In this document: positions 7,145 through 16,130 of the stretch, one piece after another | How positions within the stretch are numbered: the stretch's first letter is position 1 | Layout: every line of letters starts with the position of its first letter | Assembly (NCBI GenBank): GCA_002189105.1 | Contig: NIOB01000003.1 | Location: forward strand, 1-64,000 | Direction of reading: 5' to 3' | DNA: 64,000 nt | Source of the DNA: Saccharibacillus soli | Lineage (GTDB): Bacteria; Bacillota; Bacilli; Paenibacillales; Paenibacillaceae | Notes under the pieces: model-generated | Told to the model about the DNA's origin: nothing | The model's input: only the letters and a program-made list of their open reading frames with translations | Database searches by the model: none | Translations under genes and position numbers: made by a program

Positions 7145-8353
7145 TTAGGCAGATTCGTTTTTACGTATAAGCAAAAAGTAAGTCAGAATCGCAATCAGGC
7201 TCGTTCCCATCAAAGTCAGTCCAAGCGGCACGGCTGTGTCCTCACCCGCAATTCCGACCAGGGGCGCGACCAGTCCTCCCAGTACGAATGGTACCAAACC
7301 GAGCAGCGCCGCCGCGCTTCCCGCATTTTTGGCCTGACTCTCCATGGCAAGCGGGAAAGCCGCCGTGGAAGTAATGCTGATCGAACAGACGAAGAAAAAT
7401 AAAGGAATGACCAAAGCGAACAGCGGTCCTTCGACAATCGTAACCCCTACTACGACGAGGCTCGATACCAAAGCCATCCATAAGCCAACCAACATCAGCT
7501 TCTGCTCGGATACCCGATGCGAGATCCGCCCAACGATCTGAGAACCGATCATCAAGCTGATTCCGTTGGACGCGAACAACACGGAGAACATGGTCGGCGA
7601 CACGCCGTAAATATTCTGATAAACGAAAGGTGTAGCGGCCACGTAAGCGAATACGCCTCCGGTCAGAATCCCCTGCGCCAACATGTAGCCGACAAACTTC
7701 CGATCACGCAGCATCAATCCGTAGTTGCGAAGCTGCGATTTGAAATTCGGTGATACGCGCCGCTCGGCAGGATGACTTTCTTTTAGCCGGAATTGCGTCA
7801 TCAGGTACAAGAACACGCCGAGAATCGACAAGGAAAGGAACACGCCCGGCCATGTCGTGAATTTGAGCACGCCACTTCCGGCAATCGGAGCGGCCAACGG
7901 TCCCAGGTTGCCGACAAGCAGCAGCAGCGAAAAGAATTTGGTCAGTTCATGGCCGCTGTACAAGTCACGAGCGATCGCTCTCGAAATAACGATGCCAGCG
8001 GAAGCCGCAAAACCTTGAGCAAAGCGGAATACGATCAACAGGCCGATATTGGGCGAATACGCACAGGCCAACGAAACGATCACGTAAGCAATAATGCCGA
8101 TCAACAGGGGTCTGCGTCTGCCGTAAGCGTCGCTTAAAGGCCCCACCACCAACTGTCCGATGCCAAGTCCAAGCAGGCAGGCCGTCAAACTGATTTGCAC
8201 CAAAGAAGCGTTTGTGTCGAAGTCTTTGGCAATCTGGGGAAACGCGGGCAAATACATATCGATCGTAAAAGGCCCCAACGTCGAAAATACACCCAACAAT
8301 AACGCAAGTCCGATTACGCTCCACTGACGGTTTTTGTTTATCGTTTTATCCAT
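7145..8353 (-). CDS. Bcr/CflA-type multidrug efflux MFS transporter
   Basis: A 402-residue, 12-helix major facilitator of the Bcr/CflA (DHA1) subfamily, which exports drugs such as bicyclomycin or chloramphenicol, or metabolites such as cysteine, by proton antiport. Family marks are the first helix with FTIDMYLPAFPQI, the loop motif GPLSDAYGRRRPLL (motif A) near residue 75 and GFAASAGIVISRAIARDL (motif C region) near 130. The start is uncertain: a TTG at 8371 lies too close to an AGAAGG site, so the ATG at 8353 is preferred although its own ribosome site is weak. The substrate cannot be predicted. Confidence 0.85.
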   Translation of the reverse strand: MDKTINKNRQWSVIGLALLLGVFSTLGPFTIDMYLPAFPQIAKDFDTNASLVQISLTACLLGLGIGQLVVGPLSDAYGRRRPLLIGIIAYVIVSLACAYSPNIGLLIVFRFAQGFAASAGIVISRAIARDLYSGHELTKFFSLLLLVGNLGPLAAPIAGSGVLKFTTWPGVFLSLSILGVFLYLMTQFRLKESHPAERRVSPNFKSQLRNYGLMLRDRKFVGYMLAQGILTGGVFAYVAATPFVYQNIYGVSPTMFSVLFASNGISLMIGSQIVGRISHRVSEQKLMLVGLWMALVSSLVVVGVTIVEGPLFALVIPLFFFVCSISITSTAAFPLAMESQAKNAGSAAALLGLVPFVLGGLVAPLVGIAGEDTAVPLGLTLMGTSLIAILTYFLLIRKNESA

Positions 8354-8444
8354 AATGAAGTCACGTTCCAACCCTTCTGTATCTAATCTGATTCCAGATT
8401 ATACAGGAGCCTGGTTACTAAATGCACCTTATTTATTTTTAATT

Positions 8445-8921
8445 TTAGACTTTATTTTGTTCTTGCATGGCTCGATGAGTGTCTAGTGCAGCCTTTGCCA
8501 GTTCACTGAGCAGTGTCGGCAGATCGTCGGCAATCCGCTCCAACGGCGAATGATCGTACCCATCGTGATAGAGCCGGTACACGGTGCCGCCCGGCTGAAG
8601 CACCAATAGATCGCCATCGCCGAAACCGCCAATCGGCAGCAGCTCCAGATCCGGCTCGATCGCTCCCTGACTGCGGTATTCGGCAATGAGTTCCGCACCT
8701 GTCGGGTATGCCCACTCCTGTTCTTTTAACCCGTGTATGGTCGGTTCGGCAAAATGCAGCGGGCCATAACGCGTCAGAAGCTCCCGGTATTCGCTGGGCA
8801 GTTGGATGCTGTGACTTCGTTCAAATGAAGCCAGAGTCTCTTCCGATTCCGGTTCGTAGGCTGGAGTTTGCCAATTTGTATAGGCTTCTGCCAGCAGCGA
8901 GCGGATGTCTTGCATCTCCAT
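8445..8921 (-). CDS. SMI1/KNR4 family protein
   Basis: A 158-residue protein with the SMI1/KNR4 (SUKH) fold: FERSHSIQLPSEYRELLTRYG near residue 33, AYPTGAELIAEY near 72 and the core LLPIGGFGDGDLLVL near 95. SUKH proteins often act as immunity proteins against secreted or contact-dependent toxins, but many are free-standing. No polymorphic toxin gene is adjacent, so an immunity role is only possible. A perfect AAGGAGG site precedes the ATG by 8 bases. Confidence 0.85.
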   Translation of the reverse strand: MEMQDIRSLLAEAYTNWQTPAYEPESEETLASFERSHSIQLPSEYRELLTRYGPLHFAEPTIHGLKEQEWAYPTGAELIAEYRSQGAIEPDLELLPIGGFGDGDLLVLQPGGTVYRLYHDGYDHSPLERIADDLPTLLSELAKAALDTHRAMQEQNKV

Positions 8922-9006
8922 GTGATTCGCCTCCTTATCGGATGGTTGTCTACTTCTTGCTTAACACTTTATCAGAGGATCGAAAACCAAATCCATGGAT
9001 GAACAA

Positions 9007-9045
9007 AGAAAAAGCGTGAACCCCTTCGATCAGGAGTTCACGCTC
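9007..9045 (-). terminator. guaA terminator
   Basis: On the minus strand GCGTGAAC pairs with GTTCACGC around a 13-base loop, followed by TTTTTCTTT, directly after the guaA stop. Confidence 0.8.
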
Positions 9046-9055
9046 TGGATTGTAT

Positions 9056-10594
9056 CTATTCCCACTCAATCGTTGCTGGCGGTTTCGACGTCACATCGTA
9101 CACAACGCGGTTAACGTTGTCCACTTCGTTGACGATGCGCACCGAAATCTTCTCCAGCACGTCCCATGGAATACGCGCCCAGTCGGCAGTCATGCCGTCG
9201 ATGGACGTTACGGCGCGGATGCCGACGGTGTACGAATACGTCCGTGCATCGCCCATAACGCCTACACTCTTCATGTTCGGCAGCGCCGTGAAATACTGCC
9301 AGATCTCGTTCTCCAGACCAGCCTTGGCGATTTCTTCGCGCAGGATCAGGTCGGAATCGCGGACGATGGTCAGCTTCTCTTCGGTCACTTCGCCGAGGAC
9401 CCGAATCGCAAGACCCGGACCCGGGAAAGGCTGACGCCATACGATGGCATGCGGCAGACCCAGCTCTTCGCCGACTTTGCGCACTTCATCCTTGAACAGG
9501 GTGTTCAGCGGCTCGATCAGTTGGAATTTCATGTCTTCTGGCAGACCGCCGACATTATGGTGAGACTTGATCGTCTGAGCTGTCGCCGTGCCGCTCTCCA
9601 CGATGTCCGTGTAAAGCGTACCCTGTGCCAGGAAGCCGAAATCGCCCAGTTTGGCCGATTCTTCATCGAAGCAGTAGATAAATTCGTTGCCGATGATCTT
9701 ACGCTTCTGCTCGGGATCATCCACGCCTGCGAGTTTGCTCAGGAAGCGCTCCTGGGCATCGATCTTCACCACATGAATATCGAACTTGCCGACGAAGGTC
9801 TCCATAACGCTTTCCGCTTCGCCCTTACGCAGCAGTCCATGGTCGATGAACATGCAAGTCAGCTGATCGCCGATCGCTTTGTGGATCAGCATAGCTACAA
9901 CGGACGAATCCACGCCGCCGCTCAGTGCGCACAATACTTTCTTGTCGCCGACTTTATTGCGAATATCTTGAACAGCTTCTTCGATGAACGATTCCATCGT
10001 CCAGTCGCCGCTGCATTTGCAGACTTCATAGAGGAAGTTCTTAATCATCTCATTGCCGTATACGGAGTGACGCACTTCCGGGTGGAACTGCACCGCATGC
10101 AGATTGCGCTCCGGGTGGCTCATAGCCGCAATTGGAGCGGATTCCGTACCCGCTTCCAGCACAAAACCTTCCGGCAGTGTCACGACATGGTCGCCGTGGC
10201 TCATCCAGACCGCCTGCTTGCTGTCGAGGCCTTTGGTCAGGATGCTGTTATGCAGAAAATCAACGTCCGCCTTGCCATATTCGCGTTTGCCCGCACGTTC
10301 GACTTTGCCGCCGAGCTGCTGCGCCATCAGCTGCATGCCGTAGCAGATGCCGAAGATCGGCAGTCCCAGCTCATAGATCGCCGGATCAACATGTGGAGCT
10401 CCATCTTCATATACGCTGAGGGGTCCGCCCGAGAATACGATACCGGCCGGGTTCAGCTCACGGATACGCTCAACCGGGGTATTGTACGGCATTAGCTCAC
10501 TAAATACACCCAAATCACGAATCCGTCTGGCAATCAATTGGTTATACTGTCCCCCAAAGTCAAGTACAACGATGAGTTCGTTCGGTTTATTCAT
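9056..10594 (-). CDS. guaA: GMP synthase (glutamine-hydrolysing)
   Basis: A 512-residue bifunctional enzyme that converts XMP, ATP and glutamine to GMP in the cytoplasm. The class I glutamine amidotransferase occupies residues 1-200, with the nucleophile in [10 protein letters not shown] and the His in [11 protein letters not shown]. The ATP-pyrophosphatase domain has the P-loop ALSGGVDSS near 230 and the C-terminal dimerisation domain ends in KPPATIEWE, the universal GuaA tail. An AAGGGAGG site and a TATAAT promoter lie directly upstream. It is transcribed alone. Confidence 0.98.
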   Translation of the reverse strand: MNKPNELIVVLDFGGQYNQLIARRIRDLGVFSELMPYNTPVERIRELNPAGIVFSGGPLSVYEDGAPHVDPAIYELGLPIFGICYGMQLMAQQLGGKVERAGKREYGKADVDFLHNSILTKGLDSKQAVWMSHGDHVVTLPEGFVLEAGTESAPIAAMSHPERNLHAVQFHPEVRHSVYGNEMIKNFLYEVCKCSGDWTMESFIEEAVQDIRNKVGDKKVLCALSGGVDSSVVAMLIHKAIGDQLTCMFIDHGLLRKGEAESVMETFVGKFDIHVVKIDAQERFLSKLAGVDDPEQKRKIIGNEFIYCFDEESAKLGDFGFLAQGTLYTDIVESGTATAQTIKSHHNVGGLPEDMKFQLIEPLNTLFKDEVRKVGEELGLPHAIVWRQPFPGPGLAIRVLGEVTEEKLTIVRDSDLILREEIAKAGLENEIWQYFTALPNMKSVGVMGDARTYSYTVGIRAVTSIDGMTADWARIPWDVLEKISVRIVNEVDNVNRVVYDVTSKPPATIEWE

Positions 10595-10622
10595 GTCACG
10601 CCTCCCTTAATTACTGTCGCTA

Positions 10623-10651
10623 ATTATACCGATGCACCCACTATACCGCAA
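10623..10651 (-). promoter_or_regulatory. guaA promoter
   Basis: On the minus strand -35 TTGCGG (10651-10646), 17 bp spacer, -10 TATAAT (10628-10623), 29 bp before the guaA ATG, leaving a very short leader. No purine aptamer is visible here, in contrast to the permease gene. Confidence 0.75.
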
Positions 10652-10786
10652 GACAAAATGGCTTGTTCATCGACGATTTCGCTACTTAGCGGCGTCCACG
10701 ATGCGAAGATGGATTTTCCCTGCCCAAATATCGTAAAATCAAGGAAAACGTCCGCAGTCTCAATTGGTAAAAGGAGTTCAAGACTT

Positions 10787-11584
10787 ATGGAAATCTTTAA
10801 AATGGTTCAGCAGTTGTTCGAGCAGTACGGATACCTGGTCATGTTCCTGGGACTGTTTTTGGAATTTATCGCCCTGCCTTTTCCCGGGGAGACGACGATG
10901 GCTTACGCTGGCTATCTCTCGTATACCGGAGCGCTGCGTTTCGATCTACTGCTGCTTGTGGCGTTCCTTGGAACCACGACGGGCATGAGCCTTACGTATT
11001 TCATCGGCAAACGCGCGGGACTGCCTTTTCTGCGGCGCTTCGGCGGTTGGTTTTTCAAGGAGAGCAAGCTGCTCAAAACGCAAACTTTCTTCGACAAATA
11101 CGGAGCGGGCCTGATCTTCTTCGGCTACTTCATTCCTGGCGTTCGGCACTTCACCGGCTATCTCGCCGGGATCATGAACATCTCGTTCCGCAAGTTCGCC
11201 GCCTATGCGTTCTCGGGCGCTCTATTCTGGACCCTGCTGTTCCTCGGACTGGGCAAAATATTCGGGCCGCAGTGGTCGGTGGCGTTTAAACTGGCTGAAC
11301 ATTATGCGATCTGGATCGTCTCGGTTCTGGTACTGATCGTCGGGATCTTCGTGATCTATCGCTACCGCGCCTTGACCGCTTCGATTCTGGCTGCCATGCC
11401 GGGCTATCTCAAGCGGGGAAAACGCCGAAAAATTCAGGCTCAAGCCCAGCTGATTCGCTCCATTACGCCGATTCGCTGCAACGTCGCGCAGATTCGGCAG
11501 CGTATCAAGCATGCGCGAATTGTACGGGTTCGACCTGGACGTTTCCCGTCGAAGATCATACTCAAATCACGCGCCAAGCATTAA
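10787..11584 (+). CDS. DedA family membrane protein (VTT domain)
   Basis: A 265-residue membrane protein of the DedA/VTT family, implicated in undecaprenyl-phosphate or phospholipid flipping and membrane homeostasis. The family signatures are PFPGETTMAYAGYLSY near residue 33, GTTTGMSLTYFIGKRAG near 62 and FFGYFIPGVRHFTGYLAGI near 112, the last containing the conserved Pro and Arg of the re-entrant loop. An AAAAGGAG site precedes the ATG by 10 bases, so further upstream in-frame starts are rejected. After the last helix (about residue 195) there is an unusually long basic tail of about 60 residues, rich in Arg and Lys, which is not part of the family core. Confidence 0.92.
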   Translation: MEIFKMVQQLFEQYGYLVMFLGLFLEFIALPFPGETTMAYAGYLSYTGALRFDLLLLVAFLGTTTGMSLTYFIGKRAGLPFLRRFGGWFFKESKLLKTQTFFDKYGAGLIFFGYFIPGVRHFTGYLAGIMNISFRKFAAYAFSGALFWTLLFLGLGKIFGPQWSVAFKLAEHYAIWIVSVLVLIVGIFVIYRYRALTASILAAMPGYLKRGKRRKIQAQAQLIRSITPIRCNVAQIRQRIKHARIVRVRPGRFPSKIILKSRAKH

Positions 11585-11585
11585 A

Positions 11586-11613
11586 AAGACCCGGGTCATA
11601 GACCCGGGTCTTG
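11586..11613 (-). terminator. Terminator between DedA and the small conserved gene
   Basis: AAGACCCGGGTC pairs with GACCCGGGTCTT around ATA. On the minus strand it is followed by TTTTT, so it ends the small gene at 11630-11857. On the plus strand the T-run is missing, but the stem directly follows the DedA stop. Confidence 0.8.
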
Positions 11614-11629
11614 CTAATGGATGCCCCTC

Positions 11630-11857
11630 TTACATGCTGACTTCCGCTGCTGGACGTTCTGGTTGAACGGCGGCAGCCTCTGATTTTACCGTTTCGATTC
11701 CGCGAACTTCCAACTCCATAAGTAGATCCGTGTACAAACGTTTCGCCTGCTCGCAGGCTGCGGTGATGTCGTTTTCCCGTACATTTTTGTAGATTCCCCG
11801 AAGTTTCGCGTTGTAAGAATTGTGATCCACTTTCACCCATGCTGGAATGATTTGCAT
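11630..11857 (-). CDS. Small conserved hypothetical protein
   Basis: A 75-residue soluble protein that I do not recognise. It begins MQIIPAWVKVDHNSYNAK, has a predicted helical middle (IYKNVRENDITAACEQAKRLY, then LLMELEVRGIE) and an acidic, Ala/Pro-rich tail. The frame opens upstream at a TTG (11908) without a ribosome site; the ATG at 11857 has GGGGGAG 11 bases before it and is preferred. Strong terminator downstream. No operon partner. Confidence 0.6.
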   Translation of the reverse strand: MQIIPAWVKVDHNSYNAKLRGIYKNVRENDITAACEQAKRLYTDLLMELEVRGIETVKSEAAAVQPERPAAEVSM

Positions 11858-12100
11858 TACGAATTCCACTCCCCCAAAAAAATCGTTTAACCAACCCCCG
11901 ACCGACAACGGCCCACCTTCGTCGTAAATTCCCCCCTTTATCGCGTTAAGACATCATTGAGACATTGAAAAAATTATTGATTTTCTCATTTCCTAACATT
12001 AATCTAAACGTTTTTCTGAATTTTCTCAATCGTTTTTCAATATTTGGGACTTCGTTCCTGCTCATCAAGGAAGTTCTTCATCAAGTTGGCAACTCGGTTC

Positions 12101-12559
12101 TCAATTCCCTATCGCTTGCAGGACTTCATCCACATGACCTTCGACTTTGACCTTCCGCCATTCCTGAATCAAACGACCTTCTTCATCAATGAGGAAAGTG
12201 GAACGAACGATGCCTTCGTATTCTTTGCCGAAGTTTTTCTTGAGCTGCCAGACGCCAAAGGTCTCACTGACTTGATGGTCAACATCGGACAGCAGAGGAA
12301 ATGGCAGATCGTATTTGGCTCCGAACTTCTCATGTGACTTCACATCGTCCGCGCTGATTCCAATGACTGCGGCATTTTTGGTGGTGAAATAGCTCTCCGA
12401 ATCCCGGAAGTCACAGGCCTGCTGCGTGCAGCCCGGCGTCATATCTTTGGGATAGAAGTAGATGACGAGCTTCTTGCCTCGATAATCACTGAGCTTGATC
12501 TCTTCCCCGCCGACCGCTGGCAGGCTGAATTCAGGAACTTGTTGTCCGACTTCTACCAT
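12101..12559 (-). CDS. bcp: Thioredoxin-dependent thiol peroxidase (Bcp/PrxQ)
   Basis: A 152-residue peroxiredoxin of the Bcp/PrxQ group that reduces hydrogen peroxide and organic hydroperoxides with electrons from thioredoxin. The peroxidatic Cys is in PKDMTPGCTQQACDF, with the second Cys five residues later, the spacing of the atypical two-cysteine PrxQ type. SADDVKSHEKF and the C-terminal EEWRKVKV-like strand (QEWRKVKVEGH) agree with the family. The AAAAGGAG site lies 9 bases before the ATG. It is monocistronic and its upstream flank runs into the structured repeat at 12611. Confidence 0.95.
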   Translation of the reverse strand: MVEVGQQVPEFSLPAVGGEEIKLSDYRGKKLVIYFYPKDMTPGCTQQACDFRDSESYFTTKNAAVIGISADDVKSHEKFGAKYDLPFPLLSDVDHQVSETFGVWQLKKNFGKEYEGIVRSTFLIDEEGRLIQEWRKVKVEGHVDEVLQAIGN

Positions 12560-12610
12560 AATAAATCGCTCCTTTTCAGTTTGGAAAATGTGGGGGTTTG
12601 CGCTGGAAGA

Positions 12611-12749
12611 CGCTCCGGAGAAAGGGGCCTTGCGATCGCTGTTTCGATTCGATTTCTTCTTTGATTATATTTTTATAAGGTGGAAATCGAATCTCAAAGG
12701 CGAACACTTCGTTTCTCCAGGCTCCCTTTCTCCTCCGCTCCTGCGTGCT
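12611..12749 (+). repeat. Structured repeat element, copy 1
   Basis: About 140 bp that recur in inverted orientation at 13026-13173 (roughly 75-80% by eye). The copy folds into an outer stem (CGGAGAAAGGGGCC at 12616-12629 with 12720-12737) and an inner hairpin (GATTCGATTTC at 12646-12656 with GAAATCGAATC at 12683-12693) around the A/T-rich conserved loop containing TTTTTATAAGG. The conserved single-stranded block TCAAAGGCG..CACTTCGTTTC follows. It lies just upstream of bcp, antisense to it. No protein is encoded. Confidence 0.75.
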
Positions 12750-12786
12750 TACAACAACATTTTACAAAGAAAACTCGCTGAAAGCG

Positions 12787-12822
12787 AGAGAGGAGCCGAC
12801 TTATTTCGTCGGCCCCTCTCTG
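12787..12822. other. Hairpin between the two structured repeats
   Basis: AGAGAGG-A-GCCGAC pairs with GTCGGC-C-CCTCTCT around a 7-base loop. There is no T-run on either strand, so it is not a classical terminator. It lies in the 275 bp between the two inverted copies, which otherwise show no gene. Confidence 0.5.
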
Positions 12823-13025
12823 CGCAGCATGCGCCTGGGTTAGGGATCTTCTTTTGAGCCCTTGGCTTGGAGCTTCCGTCTCCAAGCTCTCCTCTCTTAA
12901 TGTCTAGGTTCGGTTCCCCGTACCGCCGACATCCGAGTGGTCAGCTACTTTTCTGCTCTTTAACACACGCGATCATAAGCATAGCGTTGAAAAGCGCCCG
13001 TTCTCTTTCTCTCTTCTCCCCCCCA

Positions 13026-13173
13026 TCGCCGAGCAGGGAGTGAGCGGAGGGGGAGGGAGAGCTGTAGGAAACGAAGTGGTCGCCTTTGAGGTTGGATTTC
13101 ACCCTTATAAAAGTTAAATCGAAGAAATCCAACCGAGACAGCGATCCGAAAGCCCCCCTCCCCGGAGCGCCTC
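13026..13173 (-). repeat. Structured repeat element, copy 2 (inverted)
   Basis: Inverted partner of the element at 12611-12749. The inner hairpin arms are GGTTGGATTTC (13100-13090, minus strand 13134-13124) and GAAATCCAACC: several bases differ from copy 1, but in pairs that keep the stem intact. The outer stem likewise changes from AAAGGG/CCCTTT to GAGGGG-type pairs. The loop TTTTATAAGGGTG and the block TCAAAGGCG..CACTTCGTTTCC are conserved. It begins at the stop codon of the ABC permease gene and is oriented with that operon. Confidence 0.75.
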
Positions 13174-13957
13174 ACGATCCTGCTCCGCGGTACTTCTTCA
13201 CGCCCACGTTCCAGCTCACAATCCCAATCGTCAGGAAGATTACAGCCATAAGCGGCGTCAGCCAGGCCATGTGCAGCATCTCGTCCCGACCGAGGAATAG
13301 TGAAGCCGGATAGACGCCGACAAAGGCAAACGGCAGAATCCAGGTCAGCAGGAACTGGATCGCCCGGTTGTAGATCGTCACGGGGTAGCGACCGTAGTTC
13401 TGAATGTTATACATGAGCGGAATAATGCCGGTCGGTGAATCGGAATAAAACGACAGCGACGTTAGAGTGATATAGATGCCGGTGTAGATCATGGCGGCAC
13501 AGATTGTGAACAGAATCAGTACTGGGATAAACCACCAGGTGAAATCAAGGTCAAGCTGACTGCCGCTGACGACCATAATGAGAATCCCGATGACAGAACC
13601 CAGCAGGCCCGGCGGATCAATATTTTCCAGGAAGATCTGGAACAGATTGTAGGCCGGACGCGTCAGAATACGGTCCATCTCGCCTTTGACAATATAACGA
13701 TCGCTGAAATTCCACAGGTTCACGAAGCAGCTGAATAGACCAAAGGGAACCATATAGAATCCATAAACGAATACGACTTCCGACTCGCTCCAACCGCCAA
13801 GCGAATCGGTATGACCGAACACTACGAAGATGAAGATCAGGTTGCTCGCCTGCATCAGCAGATCCGAGATTACCTCGACCCAGAAGTCCGCGCGGTAAGT
13901 CAGCCTTGTTTTCATATAATTCTTGAGATACTCAAAGACCAAACCGATATAATACAT
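13172..13957 (-). CDS. ABC-2 family transporter permease (COG3694-type)
   Basis: A 261-residue permease with six predicted helices. It belongs to the ABC-2 group found in three-gene exporters with COG4586 ATPases. Marks include YRADFWVEVISDLLMQASNLIF near residue 20, the motif FSDRYIVKGEMDRILTRP near 83 and LPFAFVGVYPASLFLGR near 208. It is the third gene of the operon, 4 bp after the second permease. The cargo is unknown; related systems are often near resistance or stress genes. The stop overlaps the start of the inverted structured repeat. Confidence 0.88.
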   Translation of the reverse strand: MYYIGLVFEYLKNYMKTRLTYRADFWVEVISDLLMQASNLIFIFVVFGHTDSLGGWSESEVVFVYGFYMVPFGLFSCFVNLWNFSDRYIVKGEMDRILTRPAYNLFQIFLENIDPPGLLGSVIGILIMVVSGSQLDLDFTWWFIPVLILFTICAAMIYTGIYITLTSLSFYSDSPTGIIPLMYNIQNYGRYPVTIYNRAIQFLLTWILPFAFVGVYPASLFLGRDEMLHMAWLTPLMAVIFLTIGIVSWNVGVKKYRGAGS

Positions 13958-13961
13958 GCGC

Positions 13962-14756
13962 TCAACCTCCCTGTACGAACAGACGCTTACGCGCCGCCCG
14001 CCACATCAAGAAGATTGGAATCAGCAGCCCCACGAACCAGGCTACCTGGATACCGAACACATCCAGAATCCCTGTCCCCTGTGTACGTCCGGTGAATACG
14101 GAACCTGGCAGATACGTGATCGCCTGGAACGGCAGCCACTGCATGATCGTTCCGAGCCAGACCGGGAACAAACTGATCGGAATGACGAGACCCGAGAATA
14201 GATCGACGATGACCCGTTTCATCCGCATGATGCCTTCATTATTTTCCACAAAAAAGGCCATCAGTCCGGTTAAAATGTTGAGCTGTGAATTAATCAGGAA
14301 GCTGAAAAACAGCATCACCAGAAAGCCAATCCAGGCGATGGGATCGCTGGGCAGACGCACGGGAAACAGCAGAAGCGCCAACAGCATACCCGGAATCATA
14401 AACAGTGAAAAGCGGAACAGCCCTTCGCCAAATCCCTGCATCATTTTGACGAACAGATAGTTGTAGGGACGAATAAACTGGATGGCGATGGAGCCGTCGC
14501 GGATGTCGTTGGCGATCTCACGATCCAGATTGTTGAAGTAGAACGCACGCGCCATCCAGGAGACGGCAATATAAGTCGTCATCTGCGAAGCCGTGAAGCC
14601 GCCGATTTCTCCTCTACCTCCGTAGATGGCCTGCCAGGTAAAATAATAAACGCCGATATTCAGCATATAGATGAGGATACCGGAATAATAATTGACCCGG
14701 TATGCCAGCATCGTCAAAAAGCGAATCCGGATAAAATCCGTGTAGGCACTAAGCAT
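13962..14756 (-). CDS. ABC-2 family transporter permease (COG4587-type)
   Basis: A 264-residue six-helix permease, partner of the gene that follows. NYYSGILIYMLNIGVYYFTW near residue 23, the cytoplasmic motif DREIANDIRDGSIAIQFIRP near 78 and the C-terminal AARKRLFVQGG agree with this group, whose two permeases form a heterodimer. Its ATG lies inside the last codons of the ATPase gene (8 bp overlap), so translation is coupled. Confidence 0.88.
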   Translation of the reverse strand: MLSAYTDFIRIRFLTMLAYRVNYYSGILIYMLNIGVYYFTWQAIYGGRGEIGGFTASQMTTYIAVSWMARAFYFNNLDREIANDIRDGSIAIQFIRPYNYLFVKMMQGFGEGLFRFSLFMIPGMLLALLLFPVRLPSDPIAWIGFLVMLFFSFLINSQLNILTGLMAFFVENNEGIMRMKRVIVDLFSGLVIPISLFPVWLGTIMQWLPFQAITYLPGSVFTGRTQGTGILDVFGIQVAWFVGLLIPIFLMWRAARKRLFVQGG

Positions 14757-15795
14757 AAGAAGTCAGCCCGCCTTCCCCCTTCGATCCGTTCACGGCCGAC
14801 CCGGTCCGGTAGATCTGACGCACGATTTCATCGGTTGTCGTCTCGGTGATCTTGATGTCGGTGATGGCGATGTCCGTCTGTCCGACGACCCTGGCCAGGA
14901 CGTCCGACACATTCAGCTCACCGGGCACCAGCACTTCGGCGTGCAGATCGTTCTCGGCTGTCCAACTCACAGGCAGATCAGATGTGAGCGTCTGCAATCT
15001 CGGCAGCGGGCAGGCTGTGCCAAACTGGAAGGTCACGCGGGTTCCCTGTCCCCAACGCGACTTGAGCGTGTCAAGCCCACCGTCGTAGATAATCCGACCC
15101 TCGTCGAGCATAATCACGCGGGAACAGAGCGCTTCGATGTCCTGTAAATCGTGAGTGGTCAGCAGGATGGTCGTTCCGTGATCCCGGTTCATATCCTTGA
15201 GGAATTCACGAATCTCGGTCTTGACGATGATGTCCAGGCCAATGGTCGGCTCATCCAGAAATACGATCGACGGATTGTGCAGCAGAGCTGCGACCAGCTC
15301 ACATCTCATCCGCTGACCAAGACTGAGCTTGCGCACCGGGCGGTTCAACAGCTCACCCAGATCCAGACGCTGCACCAGTTCGTCAAGCCGCTTCTTGTAA
15401 TCGTGTTCCGGTACTCCATACACCTTGCGCAGCAGACCGAATGATTCAATCACGCCTATGTCCCACCAGAGCTGGCTGCGCTGGCCGAAGACTACGCCGA
15501 TATTGCGGACGAATTTCTCACGTTCCTCATGCGGCACATAACCGCCAACGTTCAGCTTGCCTGAAGTCGGCACGAGAATCCCGGTCAACATCTTGATCGT
15601 CGTGGATTTGCCCGCTCCGTTCTCGCCAATGTATCCGCAGATCTCACCGGCTGGAATCGAGAAGGAGATGTCATTCACCGCCGCTACCTCGTTATACTGT
15701 CTGGAAAACAGATCCCGCAGCGCCCCCTTGAGGCCGTCGCGGTTTTTCTGCACTTTGAAAGTCTTGCTGAGATGTTCAACTTCGATGGCTTTCAT
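14749..15795 (-). CDS. ABC transporter ATP-binding protein (COG4586-type)
   Basis: A 348-residue ATPase that powers the two ABC-2 permeases downstream. Walker A is GENGAGKST near residue 65, the signature is KLSLGQRMR near 165 and Walker B is SIVFLDEPTIG near 185. An extra 40-residue N-terminal segment (KNRDGLKGALRDLFSRQY) and a C-terminal domain of about 90 residues after the ATPase core are typical of this group. The frame is open to 15852, but the AGAAAGGAA site 6 bases before the ATG at 15795 decides the start. First gene of a three-gene operon. Confidence 0.92.
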   Translation of the reverse strand: MKAIEVEHLSKTFKVQKNRDGLKGALRDLFSRQYNEVAAVNDISFSIPAGEICGYIGENGAGKSTTIKMLTGILVPTSGKLNVGGYVPHEEREKFVRNIGVVFGQRSQLWWDIGVIESFGLLRKVYGVPEHDYKKRLDELVQRLDLGELLNRPVRKLSLGQRMRCELVAALLHNPSIVFLDEPTIGLDIIVKTEIREFLKDMNRDHGTTILLTTHDLQDIEALCSRVIMLDEGRIIYDGGLDTLKSRWGQGTRVTFQFGTACPLPRLQTLTSDLPVSWTAENDLHAEVLVPGELNVSDVLARVVGQTDIAITDIKITETTTDEIVRQIYRTGSAVNGSKGEGGLTSYA

Positions 15796-16035
15796 GTGTG
15801 TTCCTTTCTGTTGGCTCCGTCCTTTGGTGACGGATGCGCATATTTTGCCCAAGAGACCCTCTGATGCGGTTCATTGCAAAAATAAGGGGGTATTCTGCGT
15901 GTAAGCCCTGCTGGTGAAGCCGCCAATTCGGGCTCCAATCACTGGAAATTCCGCAAATTTCATCAGGTGCTGATTCCCTCATATCGGTCAATCAGCGACT
16001 TCCGCATGCTTGAATATCTCTCACATCACGGCGAA
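15796..16035. other. Intergenic region before the LCP gene
   Basis: About 240 bp between the divergent exporter operon and the LCP gene promoter. No gene, RNA or repeat is recognised. No convincing sigma-A promoter for the leftward exporter operon was found here, although one must lie nearby. Confidence 0.5.
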
Positions 16036-16064
16036 TTGCCTGCTGCTCCGAAAAAAATTATAAT
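16036..16064 (+). promoter_or_regulatory. Promoter of the LCP gene
   Basis: -35 TTGCCT (16036-16041), 17 bp A-rich spacer, perfect -10 TATAAT (16059-16064), about 60 bp before the start codon. Confidence 0.7.
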
Positions 16065-16130
16065 GTAGGGATACCACGAAGGCAATCCAATACCGATGGA
16101 ATCCCCACAGAAGCGAAAGGAAGAAACCGA

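Noticed and set aside
8445-8921. Toxin-immunity locus around the SMI1/KNR4 gene
   Set aside because: No polymorphic toxin, WXG/LXG protein or secretion gene is adjacent; the gene is solitary.
9050-10495. A 481-codon frame opposite guaA
   Set aside because: Antisense shadow of a universal enzyme gene; His/Gln/Arg-rich product without a recognisable family and no ribosome site.
8922-10786. Second purine riboswitch before guaA
   Set aside because: The guaA leader is only about 20 nt long from its predicted start and has none of the aptamer core sequences.
13172-15795. Lantibiotic or bacteriocin exporter
   Set aside because: The three-gene ABC-2 layout could suggest this, but no precursor peptide, modification enzyme or immunity gene is nearby.
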